64,000 nucleotides of DNA from Apoda limacodes (Eukaryota > Arthropoda > Insecta > Lepidoptera > Limacodidae), in the NCBI GenBank assembly GCA_946406115.1, contig OX291557.1:2450501-2514500 (forward strand), in the 5' to 3' direction. This document shows positions 11,590 to 22,947 of this stretch, piece by piece. Made by a program: the position numbers and the translations under genes. Position 1 is the stretch's first letter. Every line of letters begins with the position of its first letter. The notes beneath the pieces are model-generated. The model was not told the DNA's origin. It saw only the letters and a list, made by a program, of their open reading frames with translations, and ran no database searches.

Positions 11590-12403
11590 TTTTGAGGGGC
11601 ATAAAAATAAATGAAAAATCACGTTTATTGTATGGGGTGGCTCCCTTAAATATTTGTTTTATTTTAATTAAATTATTTGTTTTTAGAGTGACTATTCTGT
11701 GAATATTTTAAACGTCTACCTATTGCCGTTATTAATATCAAGCAAAAACAAGCAAAAAGCGTTGTTTGTATGGAAGCCCCATTAAATATTTATTTTATTC
11801 TGTTTTTTAGTATTTGTTGTTATAGCAGCAACAGAAATACATCTTCTGTGAAAATTTTAACTGTCTAACTATCACGGTTCATGAGTCATATATTCAGCCT
11901 TGTGATAGACGGACGGACGGACGAACAGCGGAGTCTTAGTAATAGGGTTCCGCTAATTACCCTTTACCAGAATCGGCTAATTGTGCACAACGTATCATCC
12001 CCCCGACCGCAAAACTATAGTTAGGCGGCCGCGGCACGTACTAACGGCCCCAGATGACGATCTCGCTGTCCGGATAGCGAGATAAGTCTCTACGACCTCC
12101 CCGAATAGGAACTACCCCCTCATACGACGCCGACGTCCCCGGGTTCATCGGCGCCCGAACGGATACACGAGGTATCAGAGAGAGCCGGGGCGCTTCTCGC
12201 CCCCACTTAATCCTGGCGGTGACTCACCTTCGGGTTCGAGACTCACGCCGGACGAAGGGACGCCCCCGAGAGCGACAACCCAAGCCGAGGCTCCTTCAGA
12301 GTCTCGCCAAAAAAAGCCCGGTGAAGCAGTAATGGCTGCAACAGCCAACTGCATACTCAGTTCAGAAAAAAAAGAAAAAAAAAAACATTTGGGGTACGGA
12401 ACC
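11590..12403 (+). mobile_element. GTACGGAACCCT-family element, split by an insertion
   Basis: The left part (11590-11961) carries 'AAAAATCACGTTTATTGTATGG', 'AACAGAAATACATCTTCTGTG' and 'GACGGACGGACGAACAGCGG'-like blocks, the same order as the copy at 61.3 kb. Its end 'GGGGTACGGAACCCTAAAAA' appears only at 12387-12406, after a GC-rich block. The element was therefore split by a later insertion. Confidence 0.7.
11962..12385 (+). mobile_element. GC-rich insertion with A-rich tail, unclassified retroelement
   Basis: About 420 bp of much higher GC than its surroundings, ending in 'AAAAAAAAGAAAAAAAAAA'. It sits inside the element described at 11590-12403, whose end resumes right after the A-tail. 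The A-tail points to copying from RNA (a LINE 3' end or SINE) in + orientation. On the minus strand about 80 codons are open, but that is antisense to the tail and is not called. Family not recognised. Confidence 0.55.
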
Positions 12404-12907
12404 CTAAAAAGTACCGAAAGCAACATTGTTTATACATTCTAATTTTAACTGGTATTAGTTTCTATGTTCAAATAATACGTACAGCATAATCATATTTCTC
12501 TCCTCCCCGAATAGGAACTACCCCCTCATACGACGCCGACGTCCCCGGGTTCATCGGCGCCCGAACGGATACACGAGGTATCAGAGAGAGCCGGGGCGCT
12601 TCTCGCCCCCACTTAATCCTGGCGGTGACTCACCTTCGGGTTCGAGACTCACGCCGGACGAAGGGACGCCCCCGAGAGCGACAACCCAAGCCGAGGCTCC
12701 TTCAGAGTCTCGCCAAAAAAAGCCCGGTGAAGCAGTAATGGCTGCAACAGCCAACTGCATACTCAGTTCAGAAAAAAAAGAAAAAAAAAACATTTGGGGT
12801 ACGGAACCCTAAAAAGTACCGAAAGCAACATTGTTTATACATTCTAATTTTAACTGGTATTAGTTTCTATGTTCAAATAATACGTACAGCATAATCATAT
12901 TTCTCTC
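12096..12907. repeat. 406-bp tandem duplication, almost identical copies
   Basis: Copy 1 is 12096-12501 and copy 2 is 12502-12907. The period is 406 bp up to the 'TACCGAAAGC' segment, where copy 1 has one extra C; I saw no other difference by eye. The unit contains most of the GC-rich insertion, the end of the host element and about 100 bp of unique AT-rich DNA. The duplication is therefore younger than the nested insertion, or is an assembly artefact. Confidence 0.93.
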
Positions 12908-13929
12908 ACATGACCCCTGAACAATAAAATGTTCTAGGTCTTGCCGAGACAAAGATACCTCACAAATAAATGCGTTAAACAAATAGGTTCATTACGTGAA
13001 CACAATACAGATTAACCCGAATTAACCCGAAGCGCACAATGGGCTCACTAATAGTGCGCATTATCGGCCGGTAATTACTTGCCGCTTGGGCGAGAGCTCT
13101 CTCTGAGGATTTCCTTTTAGCCAGATTGAGGTATTCACGTCACAAGGACCAAGTTAATGACGTCATCATCTTTGTCTACAAGGTTAAGATCGTACGGTAA
13201 AAATAACCTTTCAACAATTTTATTATATGCTCGAGCTGTTAATACTTTAAATAAATTATATGATTCACCTAGGCCCGAGGGAAGAAAGTTCAAGAAAAAC
13301 CATCGGAGTCTTTTTGCAGTGACATACATTTTTAATGACCTGACGATCGTGCGATAAAAGCTTCTAAAATTAAAATCCGCTTTTAAATGAAAATAGAATT
13401 TGAGTTTAAATTATTTTACTTTTAGAATAAGAATTATACTAATTAAGCTTTGTTTATTTTATTTATTGTTTGTACAGTTTTAGGGCCTGTCTCTACGAAG
13501 ACATTTTGACGCGCGATTTGCGATCGGCCAAACGGCCCAGCCGTTAAGCCTTTGCATCACACTACACACGTCGTCGCGCATTTTTGTTGACAATTGATAG
13601 AAAATCACATTTCTCTCTATTTGGCTCAGGAATAAAGGCCATTTGTAAATTGGACATATTGGTAAATCTTCCGCATTTGCGGTGCGACGATTATAGATTT
13701 TCGTAAATTCGGTTCAGGCTAAGAGTGCACGAGAACGTGCACGTGCCGCTTCGCTCCGATGACCATTTATAACGGATTGCATCAATAATTGCACTTCACT
13801 CAGTAATTAGCACTGAAGGTGGGCTTATAATATTACGAACCACCTTTTGTGCTTTATAAATAACGCAAAATAACAAAAAGTTATAAAACTTTGAACGATA
13901 ATACATACATAAAAAGTTATACATAAGAA
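12908..13929. other. non-coding stretch
   Basis: Open stretches of 64-66 codons on both strands at 13135-13357 mirror each other and match nothing recognised. 'TTAACCCGAA' is repeated twice near 13013. Confidence 0.5.
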
Positions 13930-14097
13930 GTTATAATTGTTTCATGGCACCCATAAATATTTATTAAATAATTATATGTAAGTAGTAGGCACTTACATAT
14001 AATTATTTAAATTTTATACAAAACTATATTTGGATACGTACATACTATATTATTCTTTTCCACTTATCTTTAATGTGTGCCATGAAACAATTATAAC
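13930..14097. mobile_element. MITE-like palindrome, 21-bp terminal inverted repeats
   Basis: The termini 'GTTATAATTGTTTCATGGCAC' (21 bp, last base C) and its exact inverse lie at 13930-13950 and 14077-14097. A second, inner inverted pair (13964-13983 and 13991-14010, 'TTAAATAATTATATGTAAGT') makes a nested hairpin. No ORF; family unknown. Confidence 0.75.
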
Positions 14098-14107
14098 TTT
14101 TTACATA

Positions 14108-14335
14108 CTAGCTTTCGCCAGTGGCTGCACCGCCCTACATCTTATTACAACTACTCCTTAATTACGAGTATACTAATGAAAAATGCTTTAGCAAGCTATA
14201 GCTGTAGCTATAGTTCGTTTAACCTCTGTTATAGTTTTTTCCTGCGGGAACTTTTGACTCAAACTATCTCCATACCAAATTCCAGACTGACAGACAGAGT
14301 TACTTCCGCATTTATAATGTTAGTTAGGACTAATA
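14108..14335 (+). mobile_element. Lep1/Helitron-like element
   Basis: Head 'ACTAGCTTTCGCCAGTGGCT', middle 'AAGCTATAGCTGTAGCTATA' and 'TTTTCCTGCGGGAAC', and end 'GTTACTTCCGCATTTATAAT'. Shortened inside, with no coding capacity. Confidence 0.7.
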
Positions 14336-14503
14336 TGGATACCTAACCAAATGTTATTTAATAAATAATAGGTACGCACCAGCGTAACAAACAAACTGTA
14401 TTCTGCTGAAATTAGCTATTATTGCGAATTTGATGGAAAAGCCTAACAAATGGTGAGTTCAGTGCCCGTCCCTCTAGCGAGTTATTTGATTTGTATAGTG
14501 TAC

Positions 14504-14723
14504 TAGCTTTTAGCCGCGATCCGCCCTGAATTCAGTCTTCGGTGTAGGATTTCAAAAGCAACTCCAAAACCGACTCACACTTGACGTTTCAAGTAGCCTA
14601 TGTCCTTCCTCGAGACTCAAACTATCTCCATAGCAAATTTAATCTAAATAGGATCAGCGGTTTAAGCGTGAAGAGGTGGCAGACAGACAGAGTTAATTTC
14701 GCATTTATAATATTAGTATGGAT
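14504..14723 (+). mobile_element. Lep1/Helitron-like element, second neighbouring copy
   Basis: Same orientation as the copy 170 bp upstream. Head 'ACTAGCTTTTAGCCGCGAT', then 'GGATTTCAAAAGCAACTCC', 'CTCAAACTATCTCCATAGC', 'GTTTAAGCGTGAAGAGGTG' and end 'CGCATTTATAATATTAGTAT'. Confidence 0.75.
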
Positions 14724-15840
14724 TTCTCAGGTCTTAGCTTGTGTGTTTTTTATGAAGAAAGTACCTGAAAGACCGAGCTCTGCTCGTTTTTTTTTAATAA
14801 CGCCAGCTAATGTCAAGTAGCTTTAGTGTTACTGTGTCGGTAAATATAATAGTATCACTACTCAATGTCAGAAAGAGTCATATTTTTCAGTTTATCATTG
14901 CCTGAAAACTCGGATAAAACGCGATTTTCTTAAAATGAAACCTAGCTTTATCGATGTATCGCCCCCAAAACCCCTTGCATACTAAAATTCATGAAAATCG
15001 TTGAAGCCGTTTCGGAGATTTAGATAATAAAGATATACAAGAATTGCTCGTTTAAAGCTATTAGATTAGATAGATAGATATTGAAAATGTGGAATTCTTA
15101 TTTAGCTAGTAAGTACGAGTCTCTTATGATTTAAAGTAAACCTACATATTATCTGCCAAACTATCTATACCAGTTAAGTATTAGGGCTGCCAACAGTTTT
15201 TGAATAAAATAGAGTATATCTGGTATTAAAGTGGGTAGATAGGTAGTACACATTCATAAAAGGAGTACCTATTATTTATATAAATTTTTGGAAACGATTT
15301 ATTATGCACTTATTGCGTCACATCACTTCTGTCGTCTGTAACGTCAAATGTTGTGACAGAGGACAGATGTGAACTTCGTTCCGATAAATATGAGAGTTTA
15401 TTACGATGATGTTTTAAGTTCGACTAATCTCGACAGGCAAACGTACCATGTACAAACAAACCAATCAAGTCGTACAACCTTGTCAATAGTACAAAATCAT
15501 AGTTTACGTCGATGTAGATAGAGGGTTCTAGCGTACTTTTTCAGTGTTATAGATTGTATGGTACACCTACATGACAATAGTCTATTTAAGAGTACGTTCG
15601 GCAACCCTATTAAGTATGTAGTAGCAAGTTTTATTTTATTTATTTTATTTCTGAAATTTTCCATAAAAGATATTATTAATCATAGCATAGCAGTTTACAT
15701 TTGTTGGTATTATTGTAAAATAGAATATGTAATTTGCCAGTAAATAATACAGCAATACATAACATTTATACAAGAAAAGTACATGTATTTTTATCATTTT
15801 TTTAACATCACTCACTATTAAATTATTGCAATGCTTCTAA
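14724..15840. other. non-coding stretch with a possible element end
   Basis: No gene recognised. 'CATGAAAATCGTTGAAGCCG' near 14990 followed by an A-rich end resembles another common lepidopteran repeat terminus (a similar piece lies near 27645), too short to classify. A short GATA run lies near 15066-15080. Confidence 0.4.
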
Positions 15841-16318
15841 GTGCCTACTAAGGTAGATTGCATGTTCCATTCATTGCAAACCTACTGTGTGGCTACTGAG
15901 GTAGATTGCATGTTATATTTATTGCAAACCTACTGTGTGGCTACTGAGGTAGATTGCATATTACATTTATTGCAAAGCTACTGCGTGGCTTCTGAGGTAG
16001 ATTGCATGTTACATTTATTGCAAACCTACTGTGTGGCTACTGAGGTAGATTGCATATTACATTTATTGCAAAGCTACTGCGTGGCTACTGAGGTAGATTG
16101 CATGTAACATTTATTGCAAAGCTACTGCGTGGCTACTGAAATAGATTGCATGTTACATTTATTGTAAAACTACTGAGTGCCTACTGGGGTAGATTGCATG
16201 TTACATTTATTGCAGAGCTACTAAGTGGCTACTGAGGTAGATTGCATGATACATTTATTGCAAAGTTACTGACTGGCTTCTGAGGCAGATTCCATGTTAC
16301 ATTTATTGCAAAGCTACT
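15841..16318. repeat. 48-bp minisatellite, about 10 copies
   Basis: The unit begins 'GTGTGGCTACTGAGGTAGAT' and continues 'TGCATGTTACATTTATTGCA', then 'AACCTACT'. Copies differ at several sites and degrade to the right. Since 48 is a multiple of three, the first six copies read as a 16-residue repeat on +, which ends where a copy acquires a stop. No sign of a real gene. Confidence 0.92.
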
Positions 16319-17090
16319 GTAATTACAAATTACATTTTTAGGTAGTAATTGAAATACAAATACAAAATACGTATTTGTTTTTAATACTTACCTATTTTAA
16401 TTACAAGTATTTCCTTGCCCTTCCCTTCATATATGTATATTAGTAAGGATTATTATATTACAATTCAGAATAAGCATAACCATAACATTTGCATTACCGT
16501 AAAATTGAAATACCTATATACTTATAGATAAAACATCAGAAGCTAGGTAACTAGTAGGTAGTATTTAGAGCGCACGCACCGGACTGCGGCATTAATGACA
16601 CTTTGACCGATTAATTGGATCATGTTCAATATTTTATCGGGCTTTGTTTAATGCCAGTGGTAATTCCGTACGTTGGTCCATTTCCAAGGTTCAACAAAAG
16701 AATAGACAAACACTTGCGGTGTCACTTTAATAATGTATTAACTTCAATTTTATCCGAAATGAGATAAAAATTATAAAGTAATTTTTGGGGGTCACATAAA
16801 CATTTTGTAGTAAAACTATTACAAATGTACAATTGAAAAAAATAATTTATAAGACCTGCAAGTGCAGTTTAGTGCACTACATCACTGAGTAAAATTCGTT
16901 AAGATCTAGTGAATTGAGTATAAGTTTTAGGAAAATTTTAAAAAACGTGGCTACAAAACGGTAAAAATATTAAATTCCATATAATAAATGATAAGTTTCT
17001 AAGCGTCATTACGACATAAAATACAAATACATCTCATAAGAATTTATAAGACATTGTTTAATGGTTTTTAATATATTACCGTACAATTTT
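16319..17090. other. AT-rich non-coding stretch
   Basis: No gene or repeat recognised. Confidence 0.5.
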
Positions 17091-17200
17091 ATTGGTATTA
17101 CAGAAATCAGCTTTTGGGACAGAAAATCCTCATACGAGTCCGTCCCCACTGCTGGAGCACGGCCTACCCTCAACGAGGGTGATTTGGGCCATATCGCCAT
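17091..17200 (-). mobile_element. SINE-like fragment related to 28.6 kb
   Basis: On the minus strand 'ATGGCCCAAATCACCCTCG', 'GAGGGTAGGCCGTG' and 'CAGCAGTGGGGACG' match the + strand of the block at 28.67-28.72 kb. A short open stretch covering it (17009-17200 minus) is incidental. Confidence 0.5.
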
Positions 17201-18319
17201 AAGAATAAAATATATAAAAATAATTTTTCTTTAGATCTCAGTAATTAGTAATTAGTTCTCAGAAAAATATGTAGTTGTTTCTCACAAATATCGTGTTTGT
17301 ACAAATTAACAAAATGTCTTGTGTGCGTGTGAACGTAAGAACGTAAGAACCACCCAGACACAAGTTTAGCTCACAGATCAAACATTAGCCGTAACATATA
17401 GTGTGTGGGATATATTATACTATTATAATTAATATCGGTATTTTTTATTATAAATAAGGAATGTTTATGGATGCAAGTCACAATCCCAGGGTGTTTTTTT
17501 TTTAATTACTCTCTATAAACCTAGCAAAAATTGTGCTCAAGCTGTCGTTATGAAGAACCTTTTGAAATTAAATCTGTTTTTATTTACAGAGATTCCGAGC
17601 CTTCAGCGCTTGTCTCTTGTATTGAAACAAAGTGCTACAGATATTATGACTTGTGGAGCTTGTGACTCGAGCGAGCGCCAGATAACGAGCGAGCTTTGTC
17701 TCGCCCGTTATCATAATAAACAGTATTTCTCATAACGAAGTTGACGTATTGTTATAAGGAAGATATACAACCTAAGACTGTTTGCAAAGAGACTTATTAA
17801 CTTCTGTTTATCAGATACTGAACAATTTTAAGGCTCGCATTATTTTTGAAGTGAAAACTTCTTTAGCGGCGTTGTGCACTTTTTTTGGTATGGGTAAAAA
17901 TGTTAAACTCGCGTCAGGTCACGTGTCCTGATCGAAAATACATATAAAATTCGTAAGACGGAACTCGCGCCAGATTTATTTACATTAGGTTAGTTTTTAA
18001 AATGGGTAAAAAATGATAAATTCGCGTCAGACTGATCGTCAGACGGAAACCATAATGCCGCGCCATAAAAATTCGCAAGACGGAAACCATAATGCAACGC
18101 CTATTATAATTTTTATTTATAGTATATGGCGATTATGAGTAGTACAGGGAGGTTGGATATGGGATTTTAATTCTATGACAGATTTCGATGTCAAATATAC
18201 GTCAAAAAAGTAAATAAACAAACATTATTATTGTTAAGCGACATATTTAAGTGTTAAGCGCAAATTGTGTGTTAAGGTTTTCACTTCTGCCGGCACTCCC
18301 GGAGTGCAACTCATTTTTT
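17201..18319. other. non-coding stretch with a degenerate ~110-bp duplication
   Basis: Between about 17885 and 18110 two related segments occur, each with 'ATGGGTAAAAA', 'CGCGTCAG' and 'AAAATTCG(T/C)AAGACGGAA'. No gene recognised. A 61-codon open stretch at 17550-17735 has no similarity that I can recognise. Confidence 0.5.
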
Positions 18320-18352
18320 TAGCTAGCTTTTGCCTGTGGCTCTACTAGTACA
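18320..18352 (+). mobile_element. Lep1/Helitron-like head stub
   Basis: 'AGCTAGCTTTTGCCTGTGGC' matches the family head; the rest is missing and the LINE relic starts close by. Confidence 0.4.
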
Positions 18353-18387
18353 ATATCTGAAGTCCTCAATATAAAATATATATAGAT

Positions 18388-18739
18388 AGAATCAAAGTTA
18401 TTCAAAAACGTTTCATGAGATTTCTCTCATATGAAAGTTTTTGTAAAGATCCAGACTATGAGGCAAGCTGTCGTAGGCTTCACATGCTTCCTCTCAACCA
18501 CCGAAGGAATATAGCGGATATCTTGAATAATAAATGGACCTGTTGATTTTCCTTGTACTCTAGGCAAGATATCTTTGTGTGTTCCCAATCGGTCGCGTAG
18601 AAAACAGCATCTTCTGCATGTGCCCAACACCTCAACCAATTATCGGAGTAATTCCTATCTATTGAGAGCAAGCGACTATATCAATCACCTAAACTTAGAC
18701 GTAGATATATTTTCTGACAGCGCTGAGTCACTGAAATAA
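18388..18739 (+). pseudogene. LINE reverse-transcriptase C-terminal relic
   Basis: Translation on + gives 'VIQKRFMRFLSYESFCKDPD', then 'CRRLHMLPLNHRRNIADIL', the conserved post-polymerase segment of many non-LTR RT proteins ('QKRFLRFLSYK... RRxxADILFLYK'). A stop follows after 'NNKWTC'. A second open piece in another frame continues the same domain: 'FPCTLGKISLCVPNRS', 'HLLHVPNTSTNYRSNSYLLR', ending with a stop at 18737-18739. So the core of the tail survives with an internal deletion or frameshift. The finger, palm and endonuclease regions are absent. Minus-strand open stretches here are shadows. It belongs to a different LINE family from those at 46 and 56 kb. Confidence 0.75.
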
Positions 18740-18958
18740 TATCTTTCTGACGGTTTATGTATAGATAAATGTAACTAGAAAGAAAAAAAATAGCTTTAAA
18801 TTTATCCTAGACACTATCATAGTAGAATAAATTTAAAATACATTTGTAAATGAGAGTACAATTATTTGTTAGCATATCTGATATCTATCATTGTAGTAAG
18901 TATCTAGCTGTATGAAGTATTTGAAGTTACTCTTCTTTGGCTTGTTTTTGCTATTGAT

Positions 18959-19246
18959 TATCCTACTAATATTATAAATGTGAAAGTTTGTATGTCTGGA
19001 TGGATGTTTGTTACTCGATCACGTATAGGTTAGGTCCTAGGCTAATAGCATATAGGCTACTTTTTATCCCTAAAAATTTTCAAAGTTCCTGCGGGGACAA
19101 GTATAACAGAGTTAAACGAACTATTGCTGCACCTATAGCATGCTATAGCAATTCATTAGTAGAACTAATTAATTAATTAATTGGAGTTAATTAAGGGGTG
19201 CCACGCTTGTAACCGAATTAAGGGCGGGCGGAGCCGCTGGCAAAGT
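18959..19246 (-). mobile_element. Lep1/Helitron-like element
   Basis: The + strand reads the family end first ('CTAATATTATAAATGTGAAAG', 'TTGTATGTCTGGATGGATG') and the head last ('GGGCGGAGCCGCTGGCAAAG'). The element therefore lies on the minus strand. The inner '(TTAA)n' and 'GCTATAGCAATTC' blocks are typical of the longer subtype also seen at 29.5 and 52.2 kb. No coding capacity. Confidence 0.75.
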
Positions 19247-19549
19247 CTTGTGTTAAATATATAAAGCCGCGAGTTTCTCCTAAAAATTTAAAAATCAAAT
19301 AAAAAATAATTAGAATTTTGTTACTTTTTAAGAGGGCGATGTAGGCTAGAGAGTTAATATATGTAATACGAGCACTAACGTTGTGTATGTAAATGTACTA
19401 AAAGTCATTACACAATATCATATACATTACTATGAGATATATTTGTTACATACTTCCTTGGTAAATTATTCCATAATAACGCCTTGAAACTAATTTTTTT
19501 TTGTATGGGATTTAAAGTTTTTACCGTTTTGTAGTCACATTTTTTTAGT
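19247..19549. other. AT-rich non-coding stretch
   Basis: Nothing recognised. Confidence 0.5.
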
Positions 19550-19717
19550 TTTTGCTACAACTTAGAGTCTATGCACTAGATAACAAGCTATTCTAATTAT
19601 TTAACTTTTGCTACAACTTAGAGTCTATGAACTAGATAACAAGCTATTCTAATTATTTAACTTTTGCTACAACTTAGAGTCTATGCACTAGATAACAAGC
19701 TATTCTAATTATTTAAC
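19550..19717. repeat. 56-bp tandem repeat, 3 near-identical copies
   Basis: The unit starts 'TTTTGCTACAACTTAGAGTC' and ends 'TTCTAATTATTTAAC'. The middle copy differs by one base (GAACTAG instead of GCACTAG). Confidence 0.95.
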
Positions 19718-20517
19718 CAGCTTTCATTACAATATAATGCAATACACGCTTTAAAAATTTGCACAAGTGTTGAAAGAATGGCCACTTCCAGATTATTTAT
19801 TGCATTAAATATAATAAATGAAAATCACTCATTTATGTAATGCACTAGACAAAAGCAAGTTTAATAAAATATTTTTTTTTCAATTCTTTAGGTGCTTTAG
19901 TTCACCCACAAAATTTGCACAGGAACGGCGTATTTACGAGTTCTAGCCAATACCGCAGCCTTAACGCTAAAACAACTAAACGAATTTAGATAAAATTTGG
20001 AATTTAATATTAATTCAGGAAAATTTAAAAGTTTTTAACTTTTCTGCAACCGAAATCGTGTAGCTACAGTGTGAATTCCGCGCCGATGACTGAATTTTAT
20101 AAAGTTTAATATGGTTTATAATAGGGTGAACCCGCGAGCTAAATGGAAGTCCATAATAAATTGATACAAAAAATATACGTGTAATTATGTATCACACAGG
20201 AAATTTCACTTAGTTTCTTCTACATCTATTTGCGGTCTATCACCAGTACAACACATAAACGGCAATCCAGCATGCCGATAACCTCATTGTTGGTGCCACG
20301 GTGGATTACCTCGGTAATTGAAACCGTACTCGTTGATAATTGTGTGTAATACATTGCGTATTCGCGTTGTAATACGTCAAATTTATACTCGTCACATAAG
20401 TAATGAAATTTATTGTGATTCTTTTTATTAGAAATGGGTAATCAGCTGTCGTAAACTTGTTTCTCTGAGATTTTGATAACTGTTGTAAGCGTTGGGAAGA
20501 AATTAACTCTACATAAC
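19718..20517. other. non-coding stretch
   Basis: No gene or repeat recognised. Confidence 0.5.
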
Positions 20518-20610
20518 TCAGTTATCTGAGTATGTGATTGGGATTCGACTGTTTTATCTGAGTAGGTGATTGTGACTGCACTGTTTTATCTGAGTAGGTG
20601 GTTGAACTGT
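20518..20610. repeat. 32-bp degenerate repeat, 3 copies
   Basis: 'TTATCTGAGTAGGTGATTG' recurs at 20522, 20554 and 20586 with substitutions and a shortened last copy. Confidence 0.75.
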
Positions 20611-22773
20611 TTTACAAAGAATTGTTAAAAAAATCGTTTAAGGAGATTATAATTTGACACTTTATTATATAACCTATAATTCAAACAAGACACTAACACA
20701 ACTTTTATTACTAATATTGTTTATTAGAAAAATGTTCAATGAAAAACAAAACAAATTAAAACTCAATTTATTATGTTCTACAATTTATAAGCTATACATA
20801 CACCTTGCAGAGATTATCCACACGCATATTTTGATAAACGAATAAAGTTATAAAAATAGGTTCAGTAAAATAGGTAAAGTGCACGCGGGACCCTTAAAAG
20901 TGTATAATGTAGATATCACAAATAACGAAACACCAATTAAATAAATATTTTAAAACAAAAAACTAAGCGTTCATATCTATGTAATAGAAACATGAAACTA
21001 ATTATGTGATCCATAGCTTATGCTGACCACGATGTCGCCACTGTACATAGAAGTGCTGACTGCAGTAGGAAGCGCTCGTGTCAATGTCAACACCTATTAA
21101 GTACCTATTGACACACGTCAATTGTTTTGTAATCGCCGATCAAACATTGCCGGGTTGCATCTACTGAGGCGACGGCTGATTGCTGACGGTGGCGCATGGC
21201 GCATGGCGAGGAGACGTTATCTCAATAAACACAACAGAACTGTGTGCATGTATCTGCTACTACTCGCAACGGTGTATTCTTGTGTTCAAATAGATAAATT
21301 AAATGAACCTTAGATTACAACATGGATTACCAACTACGTTTTTTTTTGCAAATGGGTGTTTGTTGATATTATAGATCTCAATTTGTGTATTTGTAAGATT
21401 TATGTAGGTATTTGGTACATGTAAATTCACTTCTGAGCTTACCTACGCTTCGCTTTTACGTTGTCACAAGACAAGTAATAAACTCGACCTAAACCATATT
21501 TAATCGCTTGTACAACAAATAGTTTCTAGTTTCTAATCATCCGGATCTTTACAGTTTTGCAATAGTTTTAGATTTTTTTCAATAATCCTTTTTCTAAATA
21601 TATATCCAACAATATAATATCCACCTTTATTATGTTATAAAATAATACTGCGTAAACTAAATGAAACAAAAAGTTTTATTAAAGAAATACAATGGTACCT
21701 ACCTACTTATGATGTAAGTATAAAAGAAAGAAAAGATTAAATCTTGTAGTTGCGTGCACAGATATGGTAGGTAAGTACTGTACAGACGGCGGCGACCTAC
21801 ATGGGACTTAATGAAGACGCGAGTTTGAGAACAGACGAGGTGACTGTTGGATTCAGGGAAAAGTAATATCTTGTACAGAAAATATAATTTGATATCATAA
21901 TGAAAAATAGATTCTTATTGTATTGTGTTGTGGAAAAGTTTTCTATGTACCTATTGTAAAATATAGTTGTTTAAAAACTTACAAGGACAACTAGGTACCG
22001 CTTGATGTAGTACCAATGTGGGTAAGTTCATACTTAATAAAAGTACTATGTAAGTAATACTTTGAAAACTATTCATTTATTTGAGTCTAATTACACACAA
22101 AAAAGAACAAACTATAATAAAACTATTGTTGAACTAACTTAAAAAAAACTAACTTAAAAACAATCAAATAAACCTGGTCCGCGTGGCATAGTGGCAAGAA
22201 TGCAGTTCTTAAAAAAAACAGTTCATACTTACCACTTATATGAATGTAGAATTAAACATGAAGATGTTCTCAACCTCGCCCAAACAAAAAAAAATTTGGA
22301 TAAAATCTGACACACAGATCGAATCTGCGTCCTGGATAAAAATAACGGGATACATATTACCTAATCCGTTAAAGAGTTACAACTAGTACAGAATTCTACT
22401 TATATCATAACTAAATGTATTTGTTGACGTCTAAATCTTAAGTATTCATCAATATAAATAATGGCTTAAATACTGCAACGTTATAAAAAGAGTTCGTATT
22501 TAGTGTTTATTCAATAACTAATTCTTGTACTGACAGGGAGAAGTGCGGAAACGCCACGGACGTCTGAAACATATAGGCTCAGCCACAGACATGTACATAT
22601 ATTACTTGGTAAGGACCGGGCCACCAGCATCTTCGAGTGGACGTAGCTTATTGTTCTGGCGGTGTTAAAAAATATCACCGCGAGGCATAACCAACAGATT
22701 TCATTTAGTTCACAATGTTTAACTTTCAAAATTTATAACCGAGTTTTTGTTTGTGTTCCTATAACGTAGATGG
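20611..22773. other. long non-coding stretch
   Basis: Open stretches of 60-72 codons (20654-20845, 21122-21313, 22511-22729) show no domain, and no neighbour supports them. 'GCGTGGCATAGTGGCAAGAA' at about 22180 resembles a pol III A box, but no B box lies at the right distance. Confidence 0.5.
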
Positions 22774-22823
22774 TGGTACGGAACCCCCGATGCGCGAGTC
22801 CGACTCGAACTTGACCGATTTTT
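22774..22823 (-). mobile_element. GTACGGAACCCT-family element, head fragment
   Basis: 'GGTACGGAACCCCCGATGCG' followed by 'CGAGTCCGACTCGAACTTGA' and 'CCGATTTTTA' is the inverse of the family's head, so only the first 50 bp survive on the minus strand. Confidence 0.55.
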
Positions 22824-22947
22824 ATACTATTGATATAGCCTAGCTCGGAGGTCAGGGACCTTATTTATAATTTGACATTGAAACTTGAAAAATTAAATTA
22901 CTTAATTAAATTAGAGAGCAAGAAATTTTTCCGAAAAATTTCAATTA

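Noticed and set aside
12175..12793. Repeated 70-83-codon minus-strand frames ending in SGGEKRPGSL
   Set aside because: They lie antisense to the A-tail of the GC-rich insertion and are copied only because of the 406-bp duplication; no domain recognised.
13135..13357. Mirror-image open frames on both strands
   Set aside because: Short, no motif, no supporting context.
15841..16107. 88-codon frame on + with a 16-residue repeat
   Set aside because: Translation of the 48-bp array; it ends where a unit gains a stop.
22175..22340. SINE head near 22.18 kb
   Set aside because: An A-box-like segment is present, but the only B-box-like segment is more than 100 bp away.
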